Source of the DNA: Anaerolineales bacterium
Lineage (GTDB): Bacteria > Chloroflexota > Anaerolineae > Anaerolineales > UBA6663
Direction: 5' to 3'
Length of the DNA: 54,596 nt
Assembly (NCBI GenBank): GCA_020850595.1
Contig: JADZEK010000108.1
Span: 1-54,596, forward strand
Each line of letters starts with the position of its first letter. The stretch's first letter is position 1. Shown here piece after piece: positions 10,337 to 18,276 of this stretch. The notes beneath the pieces are model-generated. The model was not told where the DNA came from and made no database searches. It saw only the letters and a program-made list of their open reading frames with translations. The translations under genes and the position numbers were made by a program.

Positions 10337-11025
10337 CGCGGCGGGTGAGGGTGGTGGAGAAGGTGTTGAGCGCCAACGACCGACTGGCCGAGGCCAACCG
10401 CGCGCGGCTAGACGCAGCCGGGCTGTTCGCCATCAACCTGCTGGCCTCGCCGGGGGCGGGCAAGACCAGCCTGATCGAGCGCACGGTACGGGCGCTGGCG
10501 GCGGAGATGCGGCTGGCGGTGATTGACGGCGACCTGGCGACGCAGCTCGACGCCGACCGGGCCGCGGCGGCGGGGGCGCAGGCGGTGCAGATCAACACCG
10601 GCGGCGAGTGCCACCTGGACGCGGTGATGGTGCGCGATGGGCTGGCGCAACTGCCGCTGGAGGCGCTGGACCTGCTGATCGTAGAGAACGTGGGCAACCT
10701 GGTGTGCCCAACGCACTTTCAGCTGGGCACGCACCGCAGCGTGCTGGTGGCCTCGGTGCCGGAGGGTGACGACAAACCCTACAAGTATCCCGGCAGCTAT
10801 CGCGGCGTAGACGCGCTGGTGCTGAACAAGCTCGACCTGCTGCCGTACGTGCCCTTCCGCGTGGAGCATTTCTGGAAAGGCGTGGCGGCGCTCAACCCGC
10901 AGGCAGCTAAGTTTGAGGTGTCGTGCCAGACGGGCGCGGGGCTGACGGCCTGGCTCGATTGGCTGCGGGCGGGGGTCGCGGAATACCGAACGGGCGACCG
11001 GGCGGCGGAGCGAGAGGCGGCCTGA
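10333..11025 (+). CDS. hypB: Hydrogenase nickel-insertion GTPase HypB
   Basis: A GTPase that drives nickel insertion with HypA. The Walker A motif SPGAGKTS is at 39-46, the metal-binding GGECHLDA (C93, H94) at 91-97, a further Cys in NLVCPTH, and the guanine-specificity motif NKLD at 165-168. The His-rich N-terminal nickel-storage segment found in some HypB proteins is missing, so this is the short form. Its ATG overlaps the hypA stop in an ATGA junction, indicating coupled translation. Confidence 0.95.
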   Translation: MTRRVRVVEKVLSANDRLAEANRARLDAAGLFAINLLASPGAGKTSLIERTVRALAAEMRLAVIDGDLATQLDADRAAAAGAQAVQINTGGECHLDAVMVRDGLAQLPLEALDLLIVENVGNLVCPTHFQLGTHRSVLVASVPEGDDKPYKYPGSYRGVDALVLNKLDLLPYVPFRVEHFWKGVAALNPQAAKFEVSCQTGAGLTAWLDWLRAGVAEYRTGDRAAEREAA

Positions 11026-11027
11026 GC

Positions 11028-13397
11028 ATGGCGCGCCAAGCGGCGCACGTCACCGTTGGGGGGCTGGTGCAGGGCGTGGGGTTTCGGCCCTTCGTGTACC
11101 GGCTGGCGAGGGAGCACGGGCTGGCGGGCTGGGTGCGCAACACCACCGGCAGCGTGGAGATCGCGGTGGAGGGCGAGGCGGCGGCGCTGGCGGCGTTTGT
11201 GCGCGGGCTGCGAGAGGAGGCGCCGCCGCTGGCGCAGATCGGCGATGTGCGGCTGAGTTATGGGCCGCCCACCGGCCAGACGCGATTTGAAATCCGGCCA
11301 TCGGTGGACGCGGCCGAGGCCTTTCAACCGGTGGCGGCCGACACGGCCATTTGCCCTGATTGCCTGCGCGAGTTGTTCGACCCCCACGACCGGCGCTATC
11401 GTTACCCGTTCATCAACTGCACGCACTGCGGGCCGCGGCTGACGATTATCACCGCCCTGCCCTATGACCGGCCCAACACCACCATGGCGACGTTCGCGCT
11501 GTGCCGGGAGTGCGCGGCGGAGTATGCCGACCCCGGCAACCGGCGCTTTCACGCCCAGCCGACAGCCTGCCCGCGCTGCGGCCCGCGCCTGTGGCTGACG
11601 CGGGGGGCGCAGGGCGACGGGCCAAGCGGCGAGGCGGCGCTGCGGGCGGCGCGCGCGGTGCTGGCGGGCGGCGGCGTGCTGGCCGTGAAGGGCCTGGGCG
11701 GTTTTCACCTGGCGTGCCGCGCCGACGACGCCCAGGCGGTGCGGCGGCTGCGCGAGCGCAAGCAGCGCGGCGGCAAGCCGCTGGCGCTGATGACGGCCGA
11801 CCGGGAGGCGGCCGAGGCGCTGGCGGAGGTCAGCCCAGAGGAGTGCGCGCTGCTGGAGAGCCGCGAGCGGCCGATTGTGGTGCTGCGGCGGCGGCCAGAA
11901 GCGGCGCCGGCGGCGGCCGAGGTCGCGCCGGGGCAAGACACCCTCGGCGTTATGCTGCCCTACACGCCGCTGCATTATCTGCTGCTGGAGCGCGAGGCCG
12001 GGTTCCCGACGGCACTGGTGATGACGAGCGGCAACCTGAGCAGCCAGCCGCTGATCACCGACAACGCCGCGGCGCTGCGAGCGCTGGCGGGCGTGGCCGA
12101 CGCCTTTTTGCTGCACGACCGCGACATTCAGCAGCGCTGCGATGACTCGGTGGTGCGGTTGGTGGCCGGGCCGGAGGCGCCCCAGACCGGGCTGGAGCAG
12201 GTGTTCTTGCGGCGAGCGCGGGGGTACGCGCCGCGGCCGGTGGCGCTGCCGGTGGATACGCCGCCGCTGCTGGCGACGGGCGCGGAGCTGAAGAACACCT
12301 TCGCGCTGGCGCGCGGGCGCGCGGCTTACCTCAGCCCGCATGTCGGCGACCTGGAGAACTTTGAGACGCTAGAGGCGTTTGAGGCGGGCATCGCGCATTT
12401 CGAGCAGCTGTTCCGCGCGCGGCCGGAGGCGGTGGCCTACGACCTGCACCCCGATTACCTGGCGACGCGCTACGCGCTGGAACGGGCCGAGCGCGAGGGG
12501 CTGTGGGCCATCGGTGTGCAGCACCATCACGCGCACATCGCCGCGGCCATGGCCGACGCGGGGCTGAGCGGCGACCGGCCGGTAATTGGGCTGGCGGCGG
12601 ACGGCACGGGCTACGGGCCGGACGGCGCGATGTGGGGCGGCGAGGTGCTGGTCGCCGATTACGCGGGCTACGAGCGCGCCAACCACCTGACCTACGCGCT
12701 GCTGCCCGGCGGCGACGCGGCGGTGCGCGAGCCGTGGCGCATGGCGCTGGCCTGGCTGTGGCAGGCCGGGCTGGATTGGACCGACGACCTGCCGCCGGTG
12801 CGGCACGCGCTGGCCGACCCGCGGCGGGGCGCGACGGCGCTGGCCGGGGTGCAGCGCCAGTTGGCGCGCCAGATCAACGCGCCGCGCACCTCCAGCCTGG
12901 GGCGGCTGTTCGATGCGGTGGCGGCGCTGAGCGGTGTGTGTCAGCGCGCCACCTACGAGGGCCAGGCGGCCATCGAGCTGGAGGCGGCGGGCCGCGGCGC
13001 GACAGAAAACGGCTATAGCTATGACGTGCAGGCGACGCAGATTGACGCGGCGCCGGTGATCAGGGCGGTAGCGGCAGACGCGCGGGCGGGCGTGGCGGCG
13101 GGCGCGATCGCGGCGCGGTTCCACGCGGGCACGGCGGCCATGCTGCTGGCGGCGGCCGTGCAGGCGCGGCGCGCGACGGGGCTGAACACGGTGGCGCTGA
13201 GCGGAGGGGTGTGGCAGAACGCCACGCTGCTGCGGCGCACCAGGCAACTGCTGCGCGCGGCCGAGTTCGAGGTGGTGACGCACCGGCAGACGCCGGCTAA
13301 CGACGGCGGGCTGGCGCTGGGGCAGGCGGCTGTCGCGGCGGCCCGGCTGGCGGGGCGGGCGGAAACCGCGACGGTGGCGGCGGCGATGGGAGGCTAG
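11028..13397 (+). CDS. hypF: Carbamoyltransferase HypF
   Basis: Makes the thiocarbamoyl precursor of the cyanide ligands from carbamoyl phosphate and passes it to HypE. Domains in order are an acylphosphatase domain (VQGVGFRPFVY, about 5-92); two zinc fingers of C-x2-C-x18-C-x2-C form (C109, C112, C131, C134 and C159, C162, C181, C184); a YrdC-like domain (about 200-390); and a Kae1-like C-terminal domain with HHHAHIAA and a late ALSGGVWQN. The ATG at 11028 is chosen because it starts just before the acylphosphatase domain; the frame is open 35 codons farther, inside hypB. It gives 789 aa, a normal size, with a 2-bp gap after hypB. Confidence 0.95.
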   Translation: MARQAAHVTVGGLVQGVGFRPFVYRLAREHGLAGWVRNTTGSVEIAVEGEAAALAAFVRGLREEAPPLAQIGDVRLSYGPPTGQTRFEIRPSVDAAEAFQPVAADTAICPDCLRELFDPHDRRYRYPFINCTHCGPRLTIITALPYDRPNTTMATFALCRECAAEYADPGNRRFHAQPTACPRCGPRLWLTRGAQGDGPSGEAALRAARAVLAGGGVLAVKGLGGFHLACRADDAQAVRRLRERKQRGGKPLALMTADREAAEALAEVSPEECALLESRERPIVVLRRRPEAAPAAAEVAPGQDTLGVMLPYTPLHYLLLEREAGFPTALVMTSGNLSSQPLITDNAAALRALAGVADAFLLHDRDIQQRCDDSVVRLVAGPEAPQTGLEQVFLRRARGYAPRPVALPVDTPPLLATGAELKNTFALARGRAAYLSPHVGDLENFETLEAFEAGIAHFEQLFRARPEAVAYDLHPDYLATRYALERAEREGLWAIGVQHHHAHIAAAMADAGLSGDRPVIGLAADGTGYGPDGAMWGGEVLVADYAGYERANHLTYALLPGGDAAVREPWRMALAWLWQAGLDWTDDLPPVRHALADPRRGATALAGVQRQLARQINAPRTSSLGRLFDAVAALSGVCQRATYEGQAAIELEAAGRGATENGYSYDVQATQIDAAPVIRAVAADARAGVAAGAIAARFHAGTAAMLLAAAVQARRATGLNTVALSGGVWQNATLLRRTRQLLRAAEFEVVTHRQTPANDGGLALGQAAVAAARLAGRAETATVAAAMGG

Positions 13398-13400
13398 GCG

Positions 13401-13685
13401 ATGTGTCTGGGCGTGCCGGGCAAGATCATTGAGATTTATGAACAAGACGGCCTGCGCATGGGCCGGATTGACTTCGACGGCGCGCGGCGCGCGGCCTGCC
13501 TGACCTATGTGCCGGAAGCGGTCGTGGGTGACTACACGCTCATTCATGTGGGCTTCGCGCTGAGCGTGTTGAGCGAAGCGGAGGCGCAGGCTTCACTGGC
13601 GGCGCTGCGCGAGATGGCCGACCTGGAGGCGGAGCTGGGGCCGGAGACGCCGACACCGCTGCCTGCCGCCCGAGCGACGCCGTGA
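13401..13685 (+). CDS. hypC: Hydrogenase assembly chaperone HypC
   Basis: A small OB-fold chaperone that works with HypD in building and delivering the Fe(CN)2CO group. It begins MCLGVPGKI, with the essential Cys2, and continues with the [12 protein letters not shown] signature. It is 94 aa with an acidic, Pro-rich tail. It starts 3 bp after hypF, and its stop overlaps the GTG start of hypD, matching the usual HypC-HypD partnership. Confidence 0.95.
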   Translation: MCLGVPGKIIEIYEQDGLRMGRIDFDGARRAACLTYVPEAVVGDYTLIHVGFALSVLSEAEAQASLAALREMADLEAELGPETPTPLPAARATP

Positions 13686-14788
13686 AGTACCTGACGGAGT
13701 ATCGCGACGCGCGGCTGGTGCGCGCCACGCTGGATGAAATCCGGCGGACGGTAACGCGGCCGTGGGTGCTGATGGAAATTTGCGGCGGGCAGACGCACTC
13801 GATTGTGCGTCATGGGCTGGACGAGCTGCTGCCGCCGGAGGTGGAGCTGGTGCACGGCCCGGGCTGCCCGGTGTGCGTGACGCCGCTGGAGCTGATTGAC
13901 AAGGCGCTGGCGATTGCGGCGCGGCCGGAGGTGATCTTTACTTCGTACGGCGATATGCTGCGCGTGCCGGGGTCGGGCCGCGACCTGTTCGCCGAGCGCG
14001 CGCAAGGGGCGGATGTGCGCGTGGTCTACTCGCCGCTGGACGCGCTGCGGCTGGCGCGGCAGAACCCAGACAAGCAGGTGGTGTTTTTCGCCATCGGCTT
14101 TGAGACCACGGCCCCGGCCAACGCCATGAGCGTGCTCCAGGCGCGGGCGCTGGGGGTGGAGAATTACTCGGTGCTGGTGTCGCACGTGTGCGTGCCGCCG
14201 GCGATGCGGGCGATCTTGGCCTCGCCTTACAACCGGGTGCAGGCGTTCCTGGCGGCGGGGCATGTGTGCGCGGTGATGGGTTATTGGCAGTATCACCCGC
14301 TGGCGGCGGAGTTTCAGACGCCGATTGTCGTGACGGGGTTCGAGCCGCTGGACCTGGCGCAGGGGATTTTGCAGGCGGTGCGGCAGTTGGAGGCGGGCAG
14401 GCACGTCGTCGAGAACGCTTACGCGCGCGCGGTGACGGAGGCGGGGAACGCGCCGGCGCAGCGGGTGATCGAGCAGGTGTTCGCGGTGCGCGACCGCAAG
14501 TGGCGCGGGGTGGGGCTGATCGCGGCGAGCGGGTGGGGCTTGCGGCCGGAGTTCGCGGCGTTCGACGCCGAGCGGCGCTTTGCGGTGGAGACGATCCGGC
14601 CGGAGGAGTCGCCGGTGTGCCTAGCGGGCAGGATTTTGCAGGGGCTGGCGAAGCCGCGGGAGTGCCCGGCGTTTGGGCTGGCGTGCACGCCGGAGCATCC
14701 GTTGGGGGCGACGATGGTGTCGGCAGAGGGGGCGTGCGCGGCTTATTACCGCTACCGCGCCGTGCCGGAAGCGGTAGGGCCGGCATGA
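13682..14788 (+). CDS. hypD: Hydrogenase iron-sulfur scaffold protein HypD
   Basis: The scaffold on which the Fe(CN)2CO unit is assembled. Conserved features are [22 protein letters not shown] with two Cys, ETTAPANA, and the C-terminal Cys segment [17 protein letters not shown] followed by EGACAAYY, which hold the [4Fe-4S] cluster and redox Cys. The 368-aa length is typical. The start is GTG at 13682, overlapping the hypC stop; the stop overlaps the hypE ATG. Confidence 0.95.
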   Translation: MKYLTEYRDARLVRATLDEIRRTVTRPWVLMEICGGQTHSIVRHGLDELLPPEVELVHGPGCPVCVTPLELIDKALAIAARPEVIFTSYGDMLRVPGSGRDLFAERAQGADVRVVYSPLDALRLARQNPDKQVVFFAIGFETTAPANAMSVLQARALGVENYSVLVSHVCVPPAMRAILASPYNRVQAFLAAGHVCAVMGYWQYHPLAAEFQTPIVVTGFEPLDLAQGILQAVRQLEAGRHVVENAYARAVTEAGNAPAQRVIEQVFAVRDRKWRGVGLIAASGWGLRPEFAAFDAERRFAVETIRPEESPVCLAGRILQGLAKPRECPAFGLACTPEHPLGATMVSAEGACAAYYRYRAVPEAVGPA

Positions 14789-15858
14789 GCGACGCGCTGA
14801 AGGCGGCGGGGCCGGCGGAGGGGCCGGTGTGCGCCCCCGAGATGGGGGGGCGCGACCGGATTGTGCTGGGCCACGGCAGCGGGGGCAAGCTGTCGCACGA
14901 CCTGGTGGCGCGGCTGTTTACGCCGGTGTTTGACAACCCGGCGCTGCGGGCGGGCGACGACGCGGCCGAGGTGGCGGTCGCCGCCACGGGACGCCTGGCC
15001 GTCAGCACCGACGCGCACGTGGTCAGCCCGCTGTTCTTTCCAGGCGGCGACATCGGGCGGCTGGCGGTGTGCGGCACAGTGAACGATGTGGCGATGCTCG
15101 GCGCGAGGCCGCAGGCGCTGACGGCGGCGTTTGTGCTGGAGGAGGGGTTGGAGCTGGCGACGCTGCAGCGCGTGGCGGCTTCGATGCAGGCGGCGGCGGC
15201 CGAGGCGGGCGTGAGCATCGTGGCAGGCGACACGAAGGTGGTGCAGCGGGGCCACGCGGACGGCCTATACATTGCGACGACCGGCTTAGGCGTCATTCCG
15301 GCAGGGCGGCGGGTGAGCGGGGCGCTGGCGCGGCCGGGCGACGTGGTGCTGGTCTCGGGGCCGATGGGCGATCACGGGCTGGCGGTGCTGAGCGCGCGCG
15401 GCGAGTTGGGGTTCGAGTTGGGCGTGCCGAGCGACGTGGCGCCGCTGAATCACCTGGTGGCGGCGATGTTCGCGGCGGAGGAGGGCATTCACGTCTTGCG
15501 CGACCCGACGCGCGGCGGGCTGGCGACGACGCTGAACGAGATTGCGCAGCAAGCGCGAGTGGGCATCGTGATCGAGGAGGGGCGCGTGCCGGTGCGGCCG
15601 GAGGTGGCGGCGGCGTGCGAGGTGTTGGGGTTCGACCCGTTGTATGTGGCGAACGAGGGCAAGTTGGTGGCGATCGTCGCGCCGGAGGCGGCGGAGGCGG
15701 TGCTGGCCGCGATGCGGGCCACGCGCTACGGGGAGGCGGCGGTGCGCATCGGTGAGGTGCGGGCCGGACCGGCGGGGCGGGTGCTGCTGCGCACGGCGCT
15801 AGGCAGCCACCGCGTGGTAGAGACGCTCATGGGCGAGATGCTGCCGCGGATTTGTTGA
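14785..15858 (+). CDS. hypE: Carbamoyl dehydratase HypE
   Basis: Dehydrates the C-terminal thiocarboxamide to thiocyanate in an ATP-dependent reaction, supplying cyanide ligands. It belongs to the PurM-like ATP-binding family: [42 protein letters not shown] and [10 protein letters not shown] are all visible. It ends exactly with PRIC, the conserved tail whose terminal Cys is modified by HypF. I chose the ATG at 14785 (357 aa), which overlaps the hypD stop; the open frame upstream is a hypD shadow. It is the last gene of the hyp operon. Confidence 0.95.
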   Translation: MSDALKAAGPAEGPVCAPEMGGRDRIVLGHGSGGKLSHDLVARLFTPVFDNPALRAGDDAAEVAVAATGRLAVSTDAHVVSPLFFPGGDIGRLAVCGTVNDVAMLGARPQALTAAFVLEEGLELATLQRVAASMQAAAAEAGVSIVAGDTKVVQRGHADGLYIATTGLGVIPAGRRVSGALARPGDVVLVSGPMGDHGLAVLSARGELGFELGVPSDVAPLNHLVAAMFAAEEGIHVLRDPTRGGLATTLNEIAQQARVGIVIEEGRVPVRPEVAAACEVLGFDPLYVANEGKLVAIVAPEAAEAVLAAMRATRYGEAAVRIGEVRAGPAGRVLLRTALGSHRVVETLMGEMLPRIC

Positions 15859-16041
15859 GGCGGTGTGATCGTCCGCGCTCAGCTAGAGCGCATCAGATTG
15901 TGGTTCGGCAGTGCTAGACGTAGAGCCGCACAATTGAGCGGCCGGGCTTGTTATCAACAGGTCAGTGGATATCAAACAAGCTTCTCGTCCGCTTCCGATG
16001 CAGCTGTGCCTAACAAGAACGCTCTGCAAGGCACACGCGGC

Positions 16042-16061
16042 GGCCGGTCAGTTGACCGGCC
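16042..16061 (+). terminator. Inverted repeat downstream of the hyp operon
   Basis: GGCCGGTCA, a 2-nt spacer and TGACCGGCC form a perfect 9-bp stem, 184 bp after hypE. No U-tract follows, so it is at best a weak terminator. A similar GGCCGGTC stem forms the good terminator at 42564-42591. Confidence 0.3.
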
Positions 16062-16143
16062 CTACACCAGCAGGCCGCAATGCAAGCCAATGCACGATCA
16101 ATAGCGGGTAATCCAGCCACCGCCGAGTGACACGCCCAGGAAT

Positions 16144-16178
16144 CAAGAGACACATGACGCTTGGTCATGTGCCTCTTG
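16144..16178 (-). terminator. Terminator hairpin after the cyclodeaminase-like gene
   Basis: A 15-bp inverted repeat with one wobble position (16144-16158 and 16164-16178, loop of 5) starts about 20 bp past the minus-strand stop at 16198. The U-tract is poor on both strands, so termination strength is uncertain. Confidence 0.55.
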
Positions 16179-16197
16179 TAATGGAAGCCTTGTAGGC

Positions 16198-17172
16198 TCA
16201 CAGCGGCAGGCGCGTGCCAACGCCCAACTGCTCGGCGCGGCGGTAGAGGCGGATGGCGGTGGCCATGTCGTCGAGGGCCAGGCCGAGGTTGATGGCGATG
16301 GTGCGTTCGGCGGCGGATTGGCGGCCGGGCTTCAGGCCGGCGGCCAACTCGCCCAGGTCGGCGTAGGGGTCGGGCGTGGTTTGGAAGTAGCCGGCCTGGC
16401 GGTAAAAGCGGAACTGGGCGTGGTCGTCGGTGGCCAGGCGGTCGGCCTCGGCCAGCGCCGCGCCGTGCCAGTAGGAGTCGAAATCCACCAGGGAGGCGAA
16501 CGCGCCGGGGGTAAACCAGCCCGGCTCGATGGCGGGCTGCGGGTGCTTGAGGATTGGGCCGCTGGTCACGACCAAGTCCAGGCCGGCCACGGCGGAGCGC
16601 ACATCGCCGACGACGGTGATGGGCAGGTTGAGGCGCGCGCCCATCTCGGCGGCGTAGCGCTCGGCTGCGTCGCGGTGAATGTCGAAGCACACCACGCGCT
16701 CCAGCGGGAAGAGGCAGGCCAGCGCTTCCAGATTGCTGCGGCCCTGCACGCCGCAGGCCAGGATGCCGACGGTGCGGCTGTCGGGGCGGGCCAGGTACTT
16801 GGCGGCCACGGCCGTAGCCGCGCCGGTGCGCTGGGCGGTGATCCAGGTGCAGTCCATGACGGCCAGCGGGTAGCCGGTTTCGGGGTCGTTGAGGATGAGC
16901 AGGCCGCTGATGTAAGGCAGGCCCTTTTGCTGGTTGGCGGGGTAGCCCGCCACCCATTTCATCCCGGCCGCGCTCAGGCTGGGGATATAGGCCGGCATGG
17001 CGTGGATGAAGGCGTCGGGGCGGGTGTGGATGCCGGGCTTGGGCGGCATCTCGACCTGGCCGCGGCCCTTCTCCACGAACATGGCGTCGAGCGCGGCGAT
17101 GATGTCGGCCATGGGCAGAGCCAGGGCCTCCACGTCGCGGCGCGATAGATATAGGAACGAAGTCGGGTCCAT
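16198..17172 (-). CDS. Ornithine cyclodeaminase/mu-crystallin family protein
   Basis: An NAD(P)-dependent enzyme of the family that includes ornithine cyclodeaminase, alanine dehydrogenases of the AlaDH type and imine reductases. Conserved marks are the MPAYIP and GMKWVAGYP region near residues 60-80 with the substrate-binding Lys, RTGAATAVAAKYLAR, and the dinucleotide-binding ILACGVQGRSNLEAL. The 324-aa length is normal and no signal peptide is present. It stands alone, on the opposite strand to the hyp operon. The substrate cannot be assigned: the family is broad, and the adjacent RhaD-like gene is divergent from it rather than co-transcribed. Confidence 0.82.
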   Translation of the reverse strand: MDPTSFLYLSRRDVEALALPMADIIAALDAMFVEKGRGQVEMPPKPGIHTRPDAFIHAMPAYIPSLSAAGMKWVAGYPANQQKGLPYISGLLILNDPETGYPLAVMDCTWITAQRTGAATAVAAKYLARPDSRTVGILACGVQGRSNLEALACLFPLERVVCFDIHRDAAERYAAEMGARLNLPITVVGDVRSAVAGLDLVVTSGPILKHPQPAIEPGWFTPGAFASLVDFDSYWHGAALAEADRLATDDHAQFRFYRQAGYFQTTPDPYADLGELAAGLKPGRQSAAERTIAINLGLALDDMATAIRLYRRAEQLGVGTRLPL

Positions 17173-17354
17173 GGCGGGGCCTTTCGATAGGCGGCAGGAA
17201 ACACGCGGCGCTAGGTGTCAGGATAAGGAACTCGCGGGGCGAGCGCAAGTACGAAAGTCAGCGGCGCGGCGGCGCCGGAAGGCAGTGTTGCGCGCGGGCA
17301 GAATTTGCTACACTGTCATCTGGCCGAGTCGCGGCCCACCCTGGAACCACGGCC

Positions 17355-18176
17355 ATGCTACAACCTCCTTTTCCAGAATTGACCGACGTGCTCGACATGA
17401 TGGGCGAGGCGGGCCAGCGCCTGTCGGAGATCGGCGCGAGCGAGGCGGCCGCCGGCAACATCTCGGTGTGCGTGCGCTGGCCGCTGGAGGTGCGCGCTCG
17501 CTTCCCGCTGACCGAGACCATCGCCCTACCCCAGCCCGTGCCCGACCTGGCCGGGGCGACGTTTCTGGTGACCGGCTCGGGACGGCGGCTGCGCGAGCTG
17601 CGCGCTGAGCCGGCGGCCAGCGTGGGCTGCGTGGTGGTCAACGCCGATGGCGGGACGGCGACGCTGCACCTGGCCTACCAGCGGCGCTTTCAGAAGGTGA
17701 CGAGCGAGTTCAACTCGCACCTGGCGGTGCACGCCGACCAGATGCGGGCCAGCGGCTCGAATTTCCACGCCGTCATCCACGCTCAGCCGCCCTACCTGAC
17801 CTACCTGAGCCACGTGCCCGCTTATCAGGACACGGCCGCCCTCAACCGCCACGTGCTGCGCTGGCAGCCGGAGACGATTGTGCAACTACCGGAGGGCATT
17901 GGGTTCATCCCCTTCCAACTGCCGGGGTCGGCGGCGCTGATGGCGGCCAACGTGGAGGCGCTGCGGAAGCACCGCATTGTGGTGTGGGCCAAGCACGGCG
18001 TCATGGCGCGCTCCGACATCTCGGTAAAGCGCGCGGCTGACCGGATTGAGTACGCCGAGACGGGCGCGCGCTATGAGTACTTGGACCTGACGGCGGGCGG
18101 CCAGGCGCCGGGGCTGTCGGTGGACGAAATGCGCGCCATTTGCGCGGCGTTCGGCGTGACCCAAACGGTCGTGTGA
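17355..18176 (+). CDS. Class II aldolase, rhamnulose-1-phosphate aldolase (RhaD)-like
   Basis: Resembles RhaD, which splits L-rhamnulose 1-phosphate into dihydroxyacetone phosphate and lactaldehyde. The 273-aa length and the layout match: AAAGNISV near the start, catalytic E118 in TSEFNSHL, the metal segment at 142-144, the GIGFIPFQLPGS loop, H214 in WAKHGV, and a C-terminal helix ending in FGVTQ. The normal HxH zinc pair reads H142-A-Q144, so one of three His ligands is Gln. This may change the metal or the chemistry. Rhamnosidase genes elsewhere in the window make a rhamnose substrate plausible, but no rhamnulose kinase or rhamnose isomerase is seen. The start is ATG after a TACACT promoter-like element at 17309-17314. 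Confidence 0.75.
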   Translation: MLQPPFPELTDVLDMMGEAGQRLSEIGASEAAAGNISVCVRWPLEVRARFPLTETIALPQPVPDLAGATFLVTGSGRRLRELRAEPAASVGCVVVNADGGTATLHLAYQRRFQKVTSEFNSHLAVHADQMRASGSNFHAVIHAQPPYLTYLSHVPAYQDTAALNRHVLRWQPETIVQLPEGIGFIPFQLPGSAALMAANVEALRKHRIVVWAKHGVMARSDISVKRAADRIEYAETGARYEYLDLTAGGQAPGLSVDEMRAICAAFGVTQTVV

Positions 18177-18276
18177 ATCCGGCGGCCCGTGTAAGGCTCT
18201 GATAACCTTCTCCCCCTAGACTGCGGTTTGGCCGCCGCCGAAAGACGATTGCACTCCGCCGCCGCCAAGCCGCGCC

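Larger units (their letters stand above)
15859..16197. other. Gene-free gap between hypE and the cyclodeaminase-like gene
   Basis: About 340 bp with no coding sequence I can support. It holds a GC-rich inverted repeat at 16042-16061 and the terminator hairpin at 16144-16178. The segment 15880-16030 is less GC-rich than the genes on either side and has no recognisable feature. Confidence 0.5.
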
